This document shows, piece after piece, positions 46,001 to 57,400 of a stretch of 64,000 nt of DNA; position 1 is the first letter of the stretch, and each line of letters opens with the position of its first letter. This DNA comes from Ricinus communis. Its lineage: Eukaryota; Streptophyta; Magnoliopsida; Malpighiales; Euphorbiaceae. A program made the position numbers and the translations under genes. The DNA is taken from the NCBI RefSeq assembly GCF_019578655.1, contig NC_063262.1, positions 2,859,582-2,923,581 of the forward strand, read 5' to 3'. The notes under the pieces are model-generated. The model searched no databases and had not been told where the DNA came from. It was given only the letters and a program-made list of their open reading frames with translations.

Positions 46001-47466
46001 ATGCTAAAATATATGGACAGATAAGTAAGATGATTTTATTAATTTAAGTAACAACATAATAAAATATGCAGCGTAATCATAAATCCTTGGAGTGCAAATA
46101 TCCCCACCCATTCATCAAATCTTACATTATCCCCTGACCTCCAATTGCAGTCAATTCAACCTCTCATCTTTTCATTATGACTTTTAATTACGATAATTAA
46201 GCCCTTGAAAGTTGAACTTTGAAAACTTTAAATTATATAACTTCATTTATAATTAAAATCTCATATTTAACATACCAAGTAATGAAAAATATTATATTTA
46301 ATTAACTAGAAGTTAAATGAACAATAAAATATTCTTACTATTCAGGCCTTTTAATAAAGTAGAAAACATATCTAACTTGCTTGTGAAACTAAATAAAATA
46401 TTGAAAATAAAAATAATAAGAATAACGAAAATGACGCCGACGAGATTACAACAAAATTACATATTTCATACTCTTTTAATATTTTTCATGAGCAATTAAA
46501 TATAATTTTCTTTTTTCATAAAATGACAAAAATTACGAAATTAAAAATAAAACATTTAATTTATATCTATATCTACATTTTGTTATATGATAATATTTAA
46601 TAAGTTGCTTATGAGAAAATATTAAAAGAACATAAAAGATACATATTACTATTACAAAATCTTAAAGAATGTGGATATTAGTCATTCGGATGTATAATTT
46701 GTTATTTAAAATTCATTTAATTTAAATTAAAAAAGAACCTTAAATAAAACTAATTTTGATTAATTTATGATCTGTTAAATGTGATTTTCGGTAAAAGAAA
46801 TTTATAGAATTGAAAAGTCTTTAAAATTCAAGTTTAAGGTTAATTGACTGCAATTCAAAGTTCAGAGTTAAACTAACCATAACAAAAAGTCGACAGATTC
46901 ATTTAACCTTGGCCCTTTGGCCTAAAAATTGAGAAAGAAGCTTTATAATTAGACTTTTTATAATCAAATAAACCCTAAAAAAGAATTTACAATAAGTACC
47001 AGAGAAGCGAAAGAAATGTAGGGGAGATTGGAGACGACAGAGCAGACAGCATCGAGCTCGTCACGTGAGCTACAACACACTACCATCGGCAGCCCGGAGC
47101 GGCGGCCGGCGACTCCTAATAACTCCACTAACGTCTCCTGTCATATTATAACGCGCATTCATTATTTCATACCATAAATTTAAAGGTATTGAAATTCTCT
47201 ATTTTCGAGGATTAGAGAGAGAGAGAGAGAGATACAGAGAAAGAGAGAACCATTTTGAAGTGGAGTCTATCGACGGCGACATAGAAATGTCGCGGTTGAC
47301 TACAACAGCCGATAAAAAAAAATTAATGATTGTTATTTAAAATTCAATAGAAATTATTTTAACTGAAGAACTCACAAAAAAGAAGAAGAAGAAGGAGCAG
47401 AAGGAGATGTCGTTACCTGGGATTGGAAGGGGACTGAGGAGGAGAAGCGGCTTCGATTGCGTCCAT
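43051..47466 (-). CDS. Solo RecA2-like protein related to eIF4A/DEAD-box helicases, about 191 aa, with a frame problem at exon 1/2
   Basis: Deduced exons: 47466-47417, 47137-47000, 44703-44473, 43565-43526, 43452-43355, 43068-43051. Exons 2-6 join in frame: ETLVELLGVAGRRSGLPMVVCC, SSRDELDAVCSVVSNLPYIS, YSDLAEAERTSVLEKFRQ, HMIVVTDTCLPLLASGES, ARVLINYELPTKKETY, DGIVINMVVGGEVVTLKNIEE, AEMPINISEIL. These follow the second RecA domain of eIF4A helicases. The first RecA domain with the DEAD box is absent, and motif VI with its arginine finger is replaced by RRMSSCLAADG, so helicase activity is not expected. Exon 1 (MDAIEAASPPQSPSNP) ends in phase 2 while exon 2 needs phase 0, leaving one base short. 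A deletion, sequencing error, other first exon or start at the Met in LPMVV could explain this. Confidence 0.7.
44397..44419. repeat. (GA)n microsatellite in intron 3 of the RecA2-like gene
   Basis: A perfect AG dinucleotide run, close to the 3' side of exon 3. Confidence 0.9.
45229..46109. mobile_element. Mutator-type MITE (non-autonomous MULE), 881 bp
   Basis: Both ends carry inverted repeats of about 50 bp beginning GGGTGGGGAT (left) and its complement ending ATCCCCACCC (right), with a further shared block (TCCAAG, TTTAT) and a similarity of roughly 80-85 percent by eye. The element is flanked on both sides by a perfect 9-bp direct repeat ATTCATCAA (45220-45228 and 46110-46118), the target duplication length typical of Mutator elements. 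No coding sequence is inside. It sits in the 2.3-kb intron 2 of the RecA2-like gene. Confidence 0.85.
47214..47231. repeat. (GA)n microsatellite in intron 1 of the RecA2-like gene
   Basis: A GA run between exons 1 and 2; reads as CT on the gene's sense strand, part of a pyrimidine-rich intron. Confidence 0.85.
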
Positions 47467-49529
47467 TATGCCATTTTTTTCGATGACTTTAGCCCTGTCA
47501 AACACATCAGTGCCAAAAACAAAAGACTTCCTTCGTGGTATTATTCCTTCTAAGCGGCGTCGTTTATCTAGGGATATTTACAAATAAATACCCTATGATA
47601 AGTTTTGGCTCATTAATGCACTTTCATGAAAATAAATTACTACTCCGAAGAATCGGATTTAGAAATTATTTTTAGGGAAGCCGTAGCATTTTGCTTGCTG
47701 TTATAGATGATGCTTTAGTAGAAGAATGATGGACAATAAAAACATGACCATTGGCATATCTGATAAACAAAGCTTAAGATGTTTTCTTAGAACTTTTTAT
47801 ATAAGAAGCATCACAGTTGAATTTGAGGAAATTTGCCAAAGGATTAATCGAAAACTTCTGCTTTTCAGTTCTATTCGACTAAATAAAACTAGTAAGACAT
47901 ATCAACGAGCATTTCTTAAATTCCAACTAATTCTTTAAACCGGGTGAGGCGAGCTTACCAACGTATAAAGTTGATTAAAAGTGACCATACCATTTTTATT
48001 AGAGACTAAAAGTATAGTATATTGTAAAGGTCTAATGACATTACAAATCAAAACATTTGTCTCTTTTTGCAAATTTGGTCTATCCTTTAAATTTTTATTT
48101 AAATGGTCTGATTTTTCTAATTAATTATAATTATTGTCAAATTAAAATCTCGGTCAAAATTGAATACTACTCTCTTAATCCTAGATACTAACCTCTTTTT
48201 TACTTCACCAATATCATTTGCCTTTTAAAAATTCAAAAATCACGACGAAAATGATGAAAGAAATTATTTCACATTTTTTTTTTTATTCATATTTTTAACT
48301 TGTGCTAATAATTTGATACATCAAAACTAAATTTTAAATATTTATTAAAAATAAAATATATATAAATAACTTCCTTAGAATTCAATTTTCCATAAAGTAT
48401 ACTTTTGGGAAAGTAGGATAATTATACCAAACAAGGGCTAGGAGTGGTTTTCTTGTGGCTTTTTGCTAATAGAAGCTTGCCCGTAATGCTTTTTGCATCT
48501 GTACTTTTAGCACTGTGTATGTATACGTTGTTGGCTAATTTCAATAGATGAGTCTATATGTTTCTGTGTTGTGTTCTTTTTGCTTGTATTTTCATGATAT
48601 TATAATCATAAAATGACATTGTTGTAGCTGTTATTACTAAATCTCAGTCCAATCCTGCAAAGTTCAAAACCCATACTAATGAAGGTTCTGTGCAACGCTG
48701 TCAATAGACAATGATTGGTAGGGGGGTAGAAAGAAGAAGCTGGCTAAATTGCTAATATAAACTAACATTGCACTTGACTTGTATTTGTGTTATTACCTGG
48801 CTAAAGTTCACATGTGATATATGTACTTTGCTACAATATTAAAGATCTAATACAATCAATGGGTTGGACTATAAGATCTTTCTAGTTTTTATCAATCAAG
48901 CAATAATATAATAAATGGGTGATCTAACTTTAGTTCTAATAGTACAATGGCAATCTAATAAGCCTGTTTCACTTGCCTTATATGGAGCAACAATGATATT
49001 GGTGGCACTAGTGAGTGACACTGGTGTTAAAAGAAAAATCTTCCTTTAGAGGCTAGTGGACTAATTGAAATTCGAGCTTTTAAGTATGTTTTCATAGAAG
49101 CCAAATATCAAGTTCTTTTTTTCTGCCCATTAGGTTTACTTATCTTTTGGACCTTAAGACTTTAAAATGTTAGTTTCATAGGCCTGATTGGATTTCTTTT
49201 TATATTATATTGGACCTATTGGCTTTACTATTATTAGCTTCTTCTTCTTCTTCTTCTTTTTTTCTCTTAATGACAGAGGAAATTGCTATATAAATTTTTT
49301 AAAAATAAAGAATAAAGTTGTAAGATAATGTGTTATATTAATATTTAAATTGTTTTTTTATGGTTTTATATTTCGCTAATAAATAAACAAACAAAAGTTT
49401 GCGTAATGAATAAATTGTATTAATTTTAAAGATAAAAGTGCATAATATATCACATCTTATAATGATCCTTGAATCATTAATCGATGGGAGATATCACATC
49501 CACTAAGAAAAAAAACACAAAAGAATTAT
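47467..49529. other. Intergenic region upstream of the RecA2-like gene
   Basis: Contains the promoter of the minus-strand gene near 47470-47570, which lacks an obvious TATA box, and AT-rich spacer. A TTC run lies at about 49239-49258. A frame at 47726-47938 has no domain. No gene is supported. Confidence 0.5.
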
Positions 49530-49545
49530 AAGTCTTTTAAGGCTT

Positions 49546-50266
49546 TCTTTTTATCAACTAAAACTTCATTGCATTGAGAGGGCAAGACCCAAACAAGAAA
49601 CAAAGAAAAAAAATAAGCCCAGCCAAATTGGACTAAGCAAAGCATAACAACAAACGCAAAATAGAACAATTAGGCAAACTGTCCCAAGATACAATTACGT
49701 AACCCTAACAAATAAATGGAAAAGCACGCTGCTAGTGCTTTAAGAACACCCCTGTGGGAGAGGATCCTCCAACGAGCAATTCCAAAGAGAATATAATTGT
49801 TGTCATGCTTCTGCACTTTGGATTAACTCCAATGTGGAAGATTGACAATTATTAAACCATGCATTGAGATGTAAATAAAGGAGGGGGAAGATCATCCCCC
49901 AAAGCTAAAAGCAAAACTTCTCCAACGCCATTTTTACCATAAATCAGAGACTGGACAACTTCACTGCCAATAAAGGCGAATATAATGATGCCGCTAAAAA
50001 TGCAAAGTTAATCCCTTGCTTCTAGGACTTTTGGAAGAAGCAGATACGGAAGCCACTTAAGGAGTTGGAGGCAAACTAGAGATCTTTGATATACAACCCA
50101 ATAAAAGAACATCAAGCATCCAAAATCACAGGACATTCCTTACTTAGAGGCACCAACATAGAAGAAAACATAGCCTACGTAGATGCACTGGGAGAATATA
50201 TATAAACATATATTCATGAGAGGAATTGATTCATGGTCCCTAAAGATCAGTCTATATAAGTCCTAG
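49546..50266 (-). mobile_element. 5'-truncated retroposon (LINE-like 3' end) with 16-bp target duplication
   Basis: A 721-base insert is bracketed by a perfect 16-bp direct repeat AAGTCTTTTAAGGCTT (49530-49545 and 50267-50282). On the minus strand the insert ends GTTTTAGTTGATAAAAAG, which resembles the 3' ends of plant LINEs, and the preceding 150 bases are T/G-rich like a LINE 3' untranslated region. Long, variable target duplications and 5' truncation are the mark of target-primed reverse transcription. No intact reading frame exists, and I cannot identify the parent family from coding sequence. Confidence 0.65.
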
Positions 50267-50748
50267 AAGTCTTTTAAGGCTTAGTTCATACAAAAAACAT
50301 AATAGAACCCTGTAACTAAGAAGATAAAAATAATAAGCACAAGGCGGCCATAGGCGACACTACAAGGAGATTTACTAATCATCAGCTGTGTATTGAAAAT
50401 TATATTTAATCAGATTTGGATGGGTCCAAACACTATAAGAATAGTTTTTCCAACTTGAGGGAGGAGGAAGAGAACCTTGATAGCTAGACAAACTATCTAA
50501 TCCTTCACAGCCTTTGAACCATCTTGGATGCACGAGTTAAACTCCTAATGAATGGATATGCTTAAAAATACTATCATCAAAAGAGATAAATAAGATAAGG
50601 ACAATTCATTTGTCTTTCTGTTTTATTTTTTAAGATAAACCGAGAAGCATAAAGCAATAGAATATAAACTTCTATTACCCAAAGGAATAAAGACTTATCA
50701 TCTAAACCCATTATTCTGCTCTTGAAAATAATGAAAAATATTCTTAGC

Positions 50749-50970
50749 ACTACAAGAAAAATCAAACTATAATGAACTAGAATAATTATTATCTAACTAG
50801 AAAATTAATCATCATTAATATATTATTTTTTGAAATTAGAATGAATGTTTAATAGGAGTGTAACTTTTTAATCAATAAATTAGTAAAAATATATCAAGAG
50901 TTAATATAAAAATTCTATGTATCAAAAATTAAGTATATATATAAAAAAAAATTAGATTTCAAAAATATAA
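50749..50970 (+). repeat. Dispersed AT-rich repeat, copy C, with CACTA-type terminus
   Basis: The segment opens CACTACAAGAAAAAT, which matches the conserved end of plant CACTA (EnSpm) transposons, preceded by TAG. From about 50775 it aligns to the middle and right of copies A and B (ATTATCTAACTAGAAAATTAAT, then ATTCTATGTATCAAAAATTAAG), with internal deletions. Just beyond, near 50985, TTAGTGACGATAATTATT resembles CACTA subterminal motifs. A matching second terminus was not found. Confidence 0.5.
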
Positions 50971-52105
50971 AATGTATATAAATTAGTGACGATAATTATT
51001 TACTAATATCACACATTACATGCTTGTCATCATTAAATATCATTTTTAACTATTCCATCATTAATAATACTAGTAAATGAATAACTTAAATATTAAATGA
51101 ATACTAGATTTATAAATCTGACTTTATATATTCTTAGTACGTTAAACCATATATTCAATGTGTTAGCGTGACAGTCCGCAACTAATACGATTTATTTTGT
51201 ATGATTATCGAATCAAATACAAGAATGATATTAACACTATACTCATCTGGTGTGCTTATCCTTCTATGTTGAATACTGCCTCCCAAAAATAAAAAATAAA
51301 TAAATAAATAAATAATCAAGAGTGCTAGACGACGCACTTAAAGAAGACAATAAAAGAGTCCAAGTCTAATTTTGATTATTCCATTCCAAATTATTGCTTT
51401 TCATAAAAAATATATCCAATTCTCTTTCCATTTTGATATTTACCCCACTTTTATTTTTATTTTTATTTTTTTTTATTCACAAATGATCCATGCCAACTTA
51501 AAGTAGAAACATGAGATTGACCGAGCTTTATTTAACATGCTATTAATGTAACGATTATATATTGTATTTTATTGAATGAAATTTTGTATTTAGTCAGCAA
51601 TAGTATTTGTATCTACATAAATGTTTCAACTTAATAGATATGTATTTTAATTTAATAGATTTATATTTTAGTTTAACATATTTATAATTAAATAATATTT
51701 TAAACACAAGTCATCTTTTCTAGTTATAATAAGATAAATAAAATAACATATTTATGTAATACTGTCCTGCAGACTTTGTAATTTTATAAAAATAATATTA
51801 TTATCGGTTGGATTGTATAAAGCTTTTATTGTTTGTGGTGTAATATTTCAAATGACAAACATAATCTTATAGAAAAGGAAATAAAAACTTTTTGGTGTAT
51901 ATTTTCAAATTTTATAGATAAAGAAAATTGTTTATATATAATATTCTCATAAGGCGTTATTTTGATTAAAAAAATAAAGATATAACAAAAAATCATAACC
52001 GTTAAACAGTTTGAGATAAAAATTTAAATTTTAAAATTTAAATATAAAATAATTTTTATTAAAATTAAAATTTTAAATTAGTTATTTTTCTGTATATTAT
52101 ATAAC

Positions 52106-52129
<24 letters not shown>
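50971..52129. other. AT-rich spacer between repeat copies C and B
   Basis: No gene. Contains an AAAT tetranucleotide run at about 51296-51315 and an ATT run at 52107-52136 directly before repeat copy B. Parts may belong to a decayed CACTA element. Confidence 0.5.

Positions 52130-52136
<7 letters not shown>
52107..52136. repeat. (ATT)n microsatellite
   Basis: About ten uninterrupted ATT units at the left border of repeat copy B. Confidence 0.9.
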
Positions 52137-52785
52137 TTAATTATAAAAATTAAATTTATAGATATAATTTAATAAATTTTTAATATTAATATTAATTTAT
52201 AATATTTTAAAAATAATAGCAAATTAACTATTTTTAATATTTTTAATTCATTTTTAAATTTTTATTACAGTAATAATAAAAAATTATTTTAAAAATATAT
52301 TAATTAATTCTAATATTATATGAAATTATTACTATTAATATAATTGATATTTTTATTTTTTTAGAATTAGAAATTATTATACAATTAAAAATTAATTTAT
52401 TAATGAATATAATATCTAAAAATATTATTTTCTATAATTAGAATCATTATCTAATTAGAAAAATTAATTTATTAGTTAATATAAAATTAATATACTGTTC
52501 TTTCGAATAATTATTATCTAATTAGAAAAATAATCATTATCTAATTAGAAAATTAATTTATTATTAATATGTTAATCTTTATGATTAGAATCAATGTTTA
52601 ATTATGAACGTAATTTATTAACTAATAAATTAATAAATAAAATTATAAAATTTCACATAAATTTGAATTTTATACGTCAAAATAAATACACATATTAAAA
52701 TAAAAATTCTATGTGTTAAAAATTAAGCACACATATCAAAAGAAATTTAAATCTCATAAATTAATATATATATATATATAGAGTC
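52130..52785 (+). repeat. Dispersed AT-rich repeat, copy B
   Basis: Colinear with copy A (40-745) over its whole length. The middle contains at least three imperfect tandem units with ATTATCTAATTAGAAAA, and the right end has the shared AAAATTAAGCACACAT and CTCATAAATTAATATAT. No coding sequence is present. Confidence 0.6.
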
Positions 52786-53880
52786 TAAATGTTTTGTAAA
52801 TAAAAGCTACAATCATCTATATTTTAATAAAATCTAAATTTTGTTGGAAAGATCTTGGCTATTTAATAATGAGATATATTTATTCATATATAAATATTTT
52901 ATTTTTATATTAATTTAGAGAGTTTGCTTTCAAATCAAATGGTGAATATTATTTACACATAACTAATTTTAGTTAAATAAATACTAGAAAATTGTATTGT
53001 AATATCTAAAAGATAAATTTATAATATAAAATAAATATTAGAAGATTTAATTGTAAAATCTAAAAAGATAAATATATATAATATAAAAATAATTATAAAT
53101 TTAAAAATCTCAAAAATAACTAACAAAATTTTAAAATAGTAAAATTTATAGTCCTAAAACTTACAAATCATAAAATTTAAAATCTCATCAACAAAAGGAG
53201 TCTTAGCTAATGTAGTAATCACACTTTAGATTTAAAATTTCTAAAAATAAATCTCAATAAAATTAGTTTATAAAAAAACAATATTAGAATTTTGATTCGG
53301 ACATATATATACTTATAATTAATTCATAAAGGGAAACACATTGTTAGAACTTAAATTTATTGTATCTCTTGCACGACAGAGCACAACATAATTTCAATAA
53401 ATAATCATATACTTACATTTCTTTTTTTGCATAACTAATTGCTTATTTAGACTTAAATTTATTATAATTAAGGAATCGCAGTTGTATTAAAAACTGAAAA
53501 GAAAATATCATATTATTAATTAACAATAATCCCTTCACATATATAGAAAGATAAAAGAATATTTAAAACCTCAACTTTATGTCTCAAATTATCAAAATCA
53601 ATAATCGGTAGATTGAAAACAAATACAGATATATAGCAAAAATATGATTAATTTGAAATCACGCGTCAAACAAACCGAGGGAGAAAAGAAGGGCATAAGT
53701 GAATAAATTTTAACTCAAGTCGGCAAAAACACAAAAGGACAAGAAATTAATAGAAAAGAAAACAAAAATCAACACGAAACACAGGGAAAAAAAGAAAAAA
53801 GACAAAATAAATAAATAAATAAATAAGGACATAAACCTTATATTTTTGGTCCCGTGCTTTAAGCTCCGCTCTATCGCTGG
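52786..53880. other. AT-rich spacer before the PRRC2-like gene
   Basis: No gene visible. An AAAT microsatellite lies at about 53806-53826, just upstream of the CT-rich leader of the next gene. The promoter should be near 53800-53900, but no clear TATA box was seen. Confidence 0.5.
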
Positions 53881-54310
53881 TTTCAGTAGTAGGGCTTTCT
53901 CTCTCTAAAAAACACTTCTCTCTCTATATCGCTCTCGTACTCCTTTCTCCGCGGCGCACGTTACAATCGCCGTCTCTATTTCACGCCTCCGGAGGTAAGC
54001 TTTCTTATCATATGCACCTCCTCATTTTGATCTCTCCACATCTAACACACTTCTCGATCAAACTTCAACTAAAATCAATATTACACTTTTAACATTGCTT
54101 TTTGTTTATATTATGAGTTTCTAATGATGTTAATTTGAGATATTTTACTTCTATTTACTTTTGTTTTTTTTTTTTTCTTGGCTTGATCAGGATTAGAGGG
54201 AGTTTCTGCTAATCTAGGGTTTTGATTCGCTGTGATCTTCATTTATATTTAGATCTATTAAAGGAATAATTTTCAAGTTTTGAGAAGGGAATTGACAATA
54301 AAGTTAGGGC

Positions 54311-54325
54311 TAGGGTTAGGGTTTT
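54311..54325 (+). promoter_or_regulatory. Telo-box-like motif in the 5' UTR
   Basis: TAGGGTTAGGGTTTT lies in the second, mostly untranslated exon of the PRRC2-like gene, about 75 bases before the start codon; another AGGGTTTT is near 54220. Telo-boxes (AAACCCTA on the opposite strand) are common near the starts of plant genes for ribosome biogenesis and translation. Confidence 0.5.
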
Positions 54326-54339
54326 ATTGCATTCAATTG

Positions 54340-54441
54340 ATGCATTGGCGGGGATCGGAGGCCGCTGTTGATAATCTGGGTGTATTGACCCTGAAATGGC
54401 CAATCCCGGAGTCGGGAGCAAGTTTGTGTCTGTTAATTTGA
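54340..54441 (+). other. Upstream ORF overlapping the PRRC2-like start codon
   Basis: A 33-codon frame starts at ATG 54340 and stops with TGA at 54439-54441, overlapping the main start (54396) by 46 bases in another frame. The upstream ATG has a poor context (T at -3), while the main ATG has G at -3 and G at +4. Leaky scanning could set protein output. It is the only ATG I see in this part of the leader. Confidence 0.55.
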
Positions 54442-57400
54442 ATAAATCATATGGTCAGCAGCAGCAGTATCATCATCATCACCATAATAATCAGCATCAT
54501 TCATATGGATTGTCAAGTCGTGCACGCCCTGGAGGTGGAGGTGGAGGTGGAGGTGGAGGTGGAGGTGGAGGTGGAGGAGGAGGAATGGTTGTGCTTTCGC
54601 GGCCCCGTAGCTCGCAAAAGGCTGCTGGACCGAAGCTTTCTGTTCCACCCCCCTTGAATTTGCCTTCACTGCGGAAAGAGCATGAGAGGTTTGATTCATT
54701 GGGATCAGGTGGTGGGCCTGCTGGTGGTGGTATTGGGAATGGAACTCGTCCTAGTTCTTCGGGTATGGGCTGGACTAAGCCTGCTGCTATTGCCACACAG
54801 GAGAAAGAAGGTGATCATACAGTTGATGACACTAGCAATAATCATGGTGTTGGTCAGGGATTGGTTGGCGGTATTAATGGAGTTAGTAAGGGGGGTGGTA
54901 ATGGTAGTGTGTATACTCCGCCTTCTGCGCGGTCAGTGATGCCTGCAGTTTCTGTGCCTTCCCAGGGTTACTCAGTAGCAGAAAAAGCTGCAGTTTTGAG
55001 GGGTGAGGATTTTCCTTTATTGCAGGCTACTTTGCCAGCCACTTCTGGGCCTGAGAAGAAACAGAAGGATGGTTTGAGTCAGAAACAGAAGCAGGTGTTG
55101 AGTCAGGAGATGGCTGATGAGTTGAAGAATGGTTCAAAATTGGGCTCGTCTATTGATATGCGTCCACAATCACAGTCAAGGAATAATAATAGCTCTGGGT
55201 TGCAAGAAAATGCTGCTGATTCTCGTGGTGTGGGTGGTTCTGTCCTGTATGAGAAAGATCGGAAACAGGAAGACTACTTTCTAGGGCCACTGCCGTTAGT
55301 TCGGTTGAATCCCAGGTCAGATTGGGCAGATGATGAGCGTGACACAGGGCATGGTTTGGTGGACCGAGGAAGAGATCATGGGTTTTCCAAGAGTGAGGCT
55401 TACTGGGAGACAGATTTTGATTTTCCAAAGCCAAGTATTTTGCCACAGAAGCTGGGAAATACTTTTTTTGACAGGAGGGGACAGCGTGACAATGAAACTG
55501 GAAAGATTTCTTCCAGTGAAGTCACTAAGGTTGATAGTTGTGTGAGAGATGTGAGAATGTCTACTAGAGAGGGACAGGAAGGAAATTCGTGGAGAGCCTC
55601 TTCACCTCTTTCAAAAGATGGATTTGGTGCCCAAGAGTATGGAAATGGAAGAAACGGTATTGGCACAAGGCCATCTCTGAACAGAGAAGCAACCAAGGAG
55701 AGTAAGCACATAACATCACCTTTCCGAGACACTGCCCGGGAGGATGCTGGAAGGAGGGATGTGGGGTATGGACAGGGAGGGAGGCAGCCTTGGAATAATA
55801 AGATGGATTCTTTTGGCAATCGAGGGTCTGAAGGCAATACTCGAGATCGTTATGGCGGTGAACAATACAACAGAAACAGAGGCGAAGCATACCAGAATAG
55901 CTCAGTATTAAAATCATCATTTTCTTTGGGTGCTAAAGGGCTCCCAATCAATGATCCCATACTGAATTTTGGTAGGGAGAAGCGTCCATTCTCCAAGAGT
56001 GAAAAACCTTACTTAGAGGACCCTTTTGGGAAGGACTTTGGGGCTAGTCCTTTTGATGGGCGAGATCCCTTCTCAGGGGGTTTTCCTGCGCTGGTTAAGA
56101 AGAAGAAGGATGTGCTTAAACAGACTGATTTTCATGACCCAGTTAGGGAATCATTTGAGGCTGAACTTGAAAAGGTGCAGAAGATGCAGGAACAAGAGCG
56201 ACAGCGAGCAAATGAAGAACATGACAGAGCTATGGAGCTAGCTCGGAGAGAAGAAGAGGAGAGAATGCGGGTGGTCAGGGAACAAGAAGAACGGCAGAGA
56301 AAGTTGGAAGAGGAGAGACTGGAAGCCATCCGGAGAGCTGAACAGGAGAGACTAGAGTCCATTCGTAGAGCTGAAGAACAGAGGATAGCTAGAGAGGAGG
56401 AGAAACGCAGAATCCTTATGGAGGAGGAGAGGAGGAAACAGGCTGCTAAGCAGAAGCTTTTGGAGTTGGAAGAAAGGATTGCAAAAAGGCATGCTGAATC
56501 ATCAAAGACTGGTAATACTAATTCTTATGGTGTTACAGATGAGAAAGTTTCAGAGATGGTATCAGAAAAGGATGTTGCCAAGATGCCGGATGTGGGCGAC
56601 TGGGAAGATAGTGAAAAGATGGTAGAGAGGATCACAACGTCAGCATCTTCTGATTCCTCAGGAATGAATAGACCATTGGAGATGGGGGCTAGGTCTCATT
56701 TCCCTAGGGACGTTTCTTCTGCCTTTTTGGACAGAGGAAAGGTTGTGAATTCATGGAAGAGAGATATGTTTGAAAATGGAAATAACTCGACCTTTCTTCC
56801 CCAAGAGCTGGAGAATGGTCATCATAGTCCTAGGCGGGATGCATCTATCGGAGGAAGAACATTTTCTAGAAAAGATTTTTATGGGGGACCTGGATTCATC
56901 CCTTCTAGAAGTTATCACAGAGGAATTCCTGATACTCATATGGATGATTTTAGTCAGATTAAGGGCCAGAGATGGAACATTTCAGGGGATGGTGATCATT
57001 ATGGTAGAAATGCTGAGATGGAGTCTGAATTTCATGATAACATAACCGAGAGATTTGGTGATACAGGATGGATGCACAGTCGCTCTCGTGGCAATCCCTT
57101 TCCTTCATATCATGAACGAGTGTATCAAAATCCTGAAGCAGATGGAATTTATTCCTTTGGGAGGTCACGGTATCCAATGAGGCAGCCTCGTGTTCTACCT
57201 CCTCCAACTATGAATTCAATTCTCAGAAACCCTTACAGACCTGAGAATGAACGTCCTGGTCCCTCAACTTTTCCAGAAAGTGAGATGCATTACAATCATG
57301 GTGCTAGAAATGAATCTTCCTTGCAGACAAGGTACGAGAGCAGCCACCAAGAGAATGTGGGACGTGCTGAGAGGATTGATACTCGGCAGGACCATGCTGA

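Noticed and set aside
54497..54796. Antisense 99-codon frame with a polyproline run opposite the PRRC2-like gene
   Set aside because: It is the shadow of the coding GGAGGT repeat and has no support of its own.
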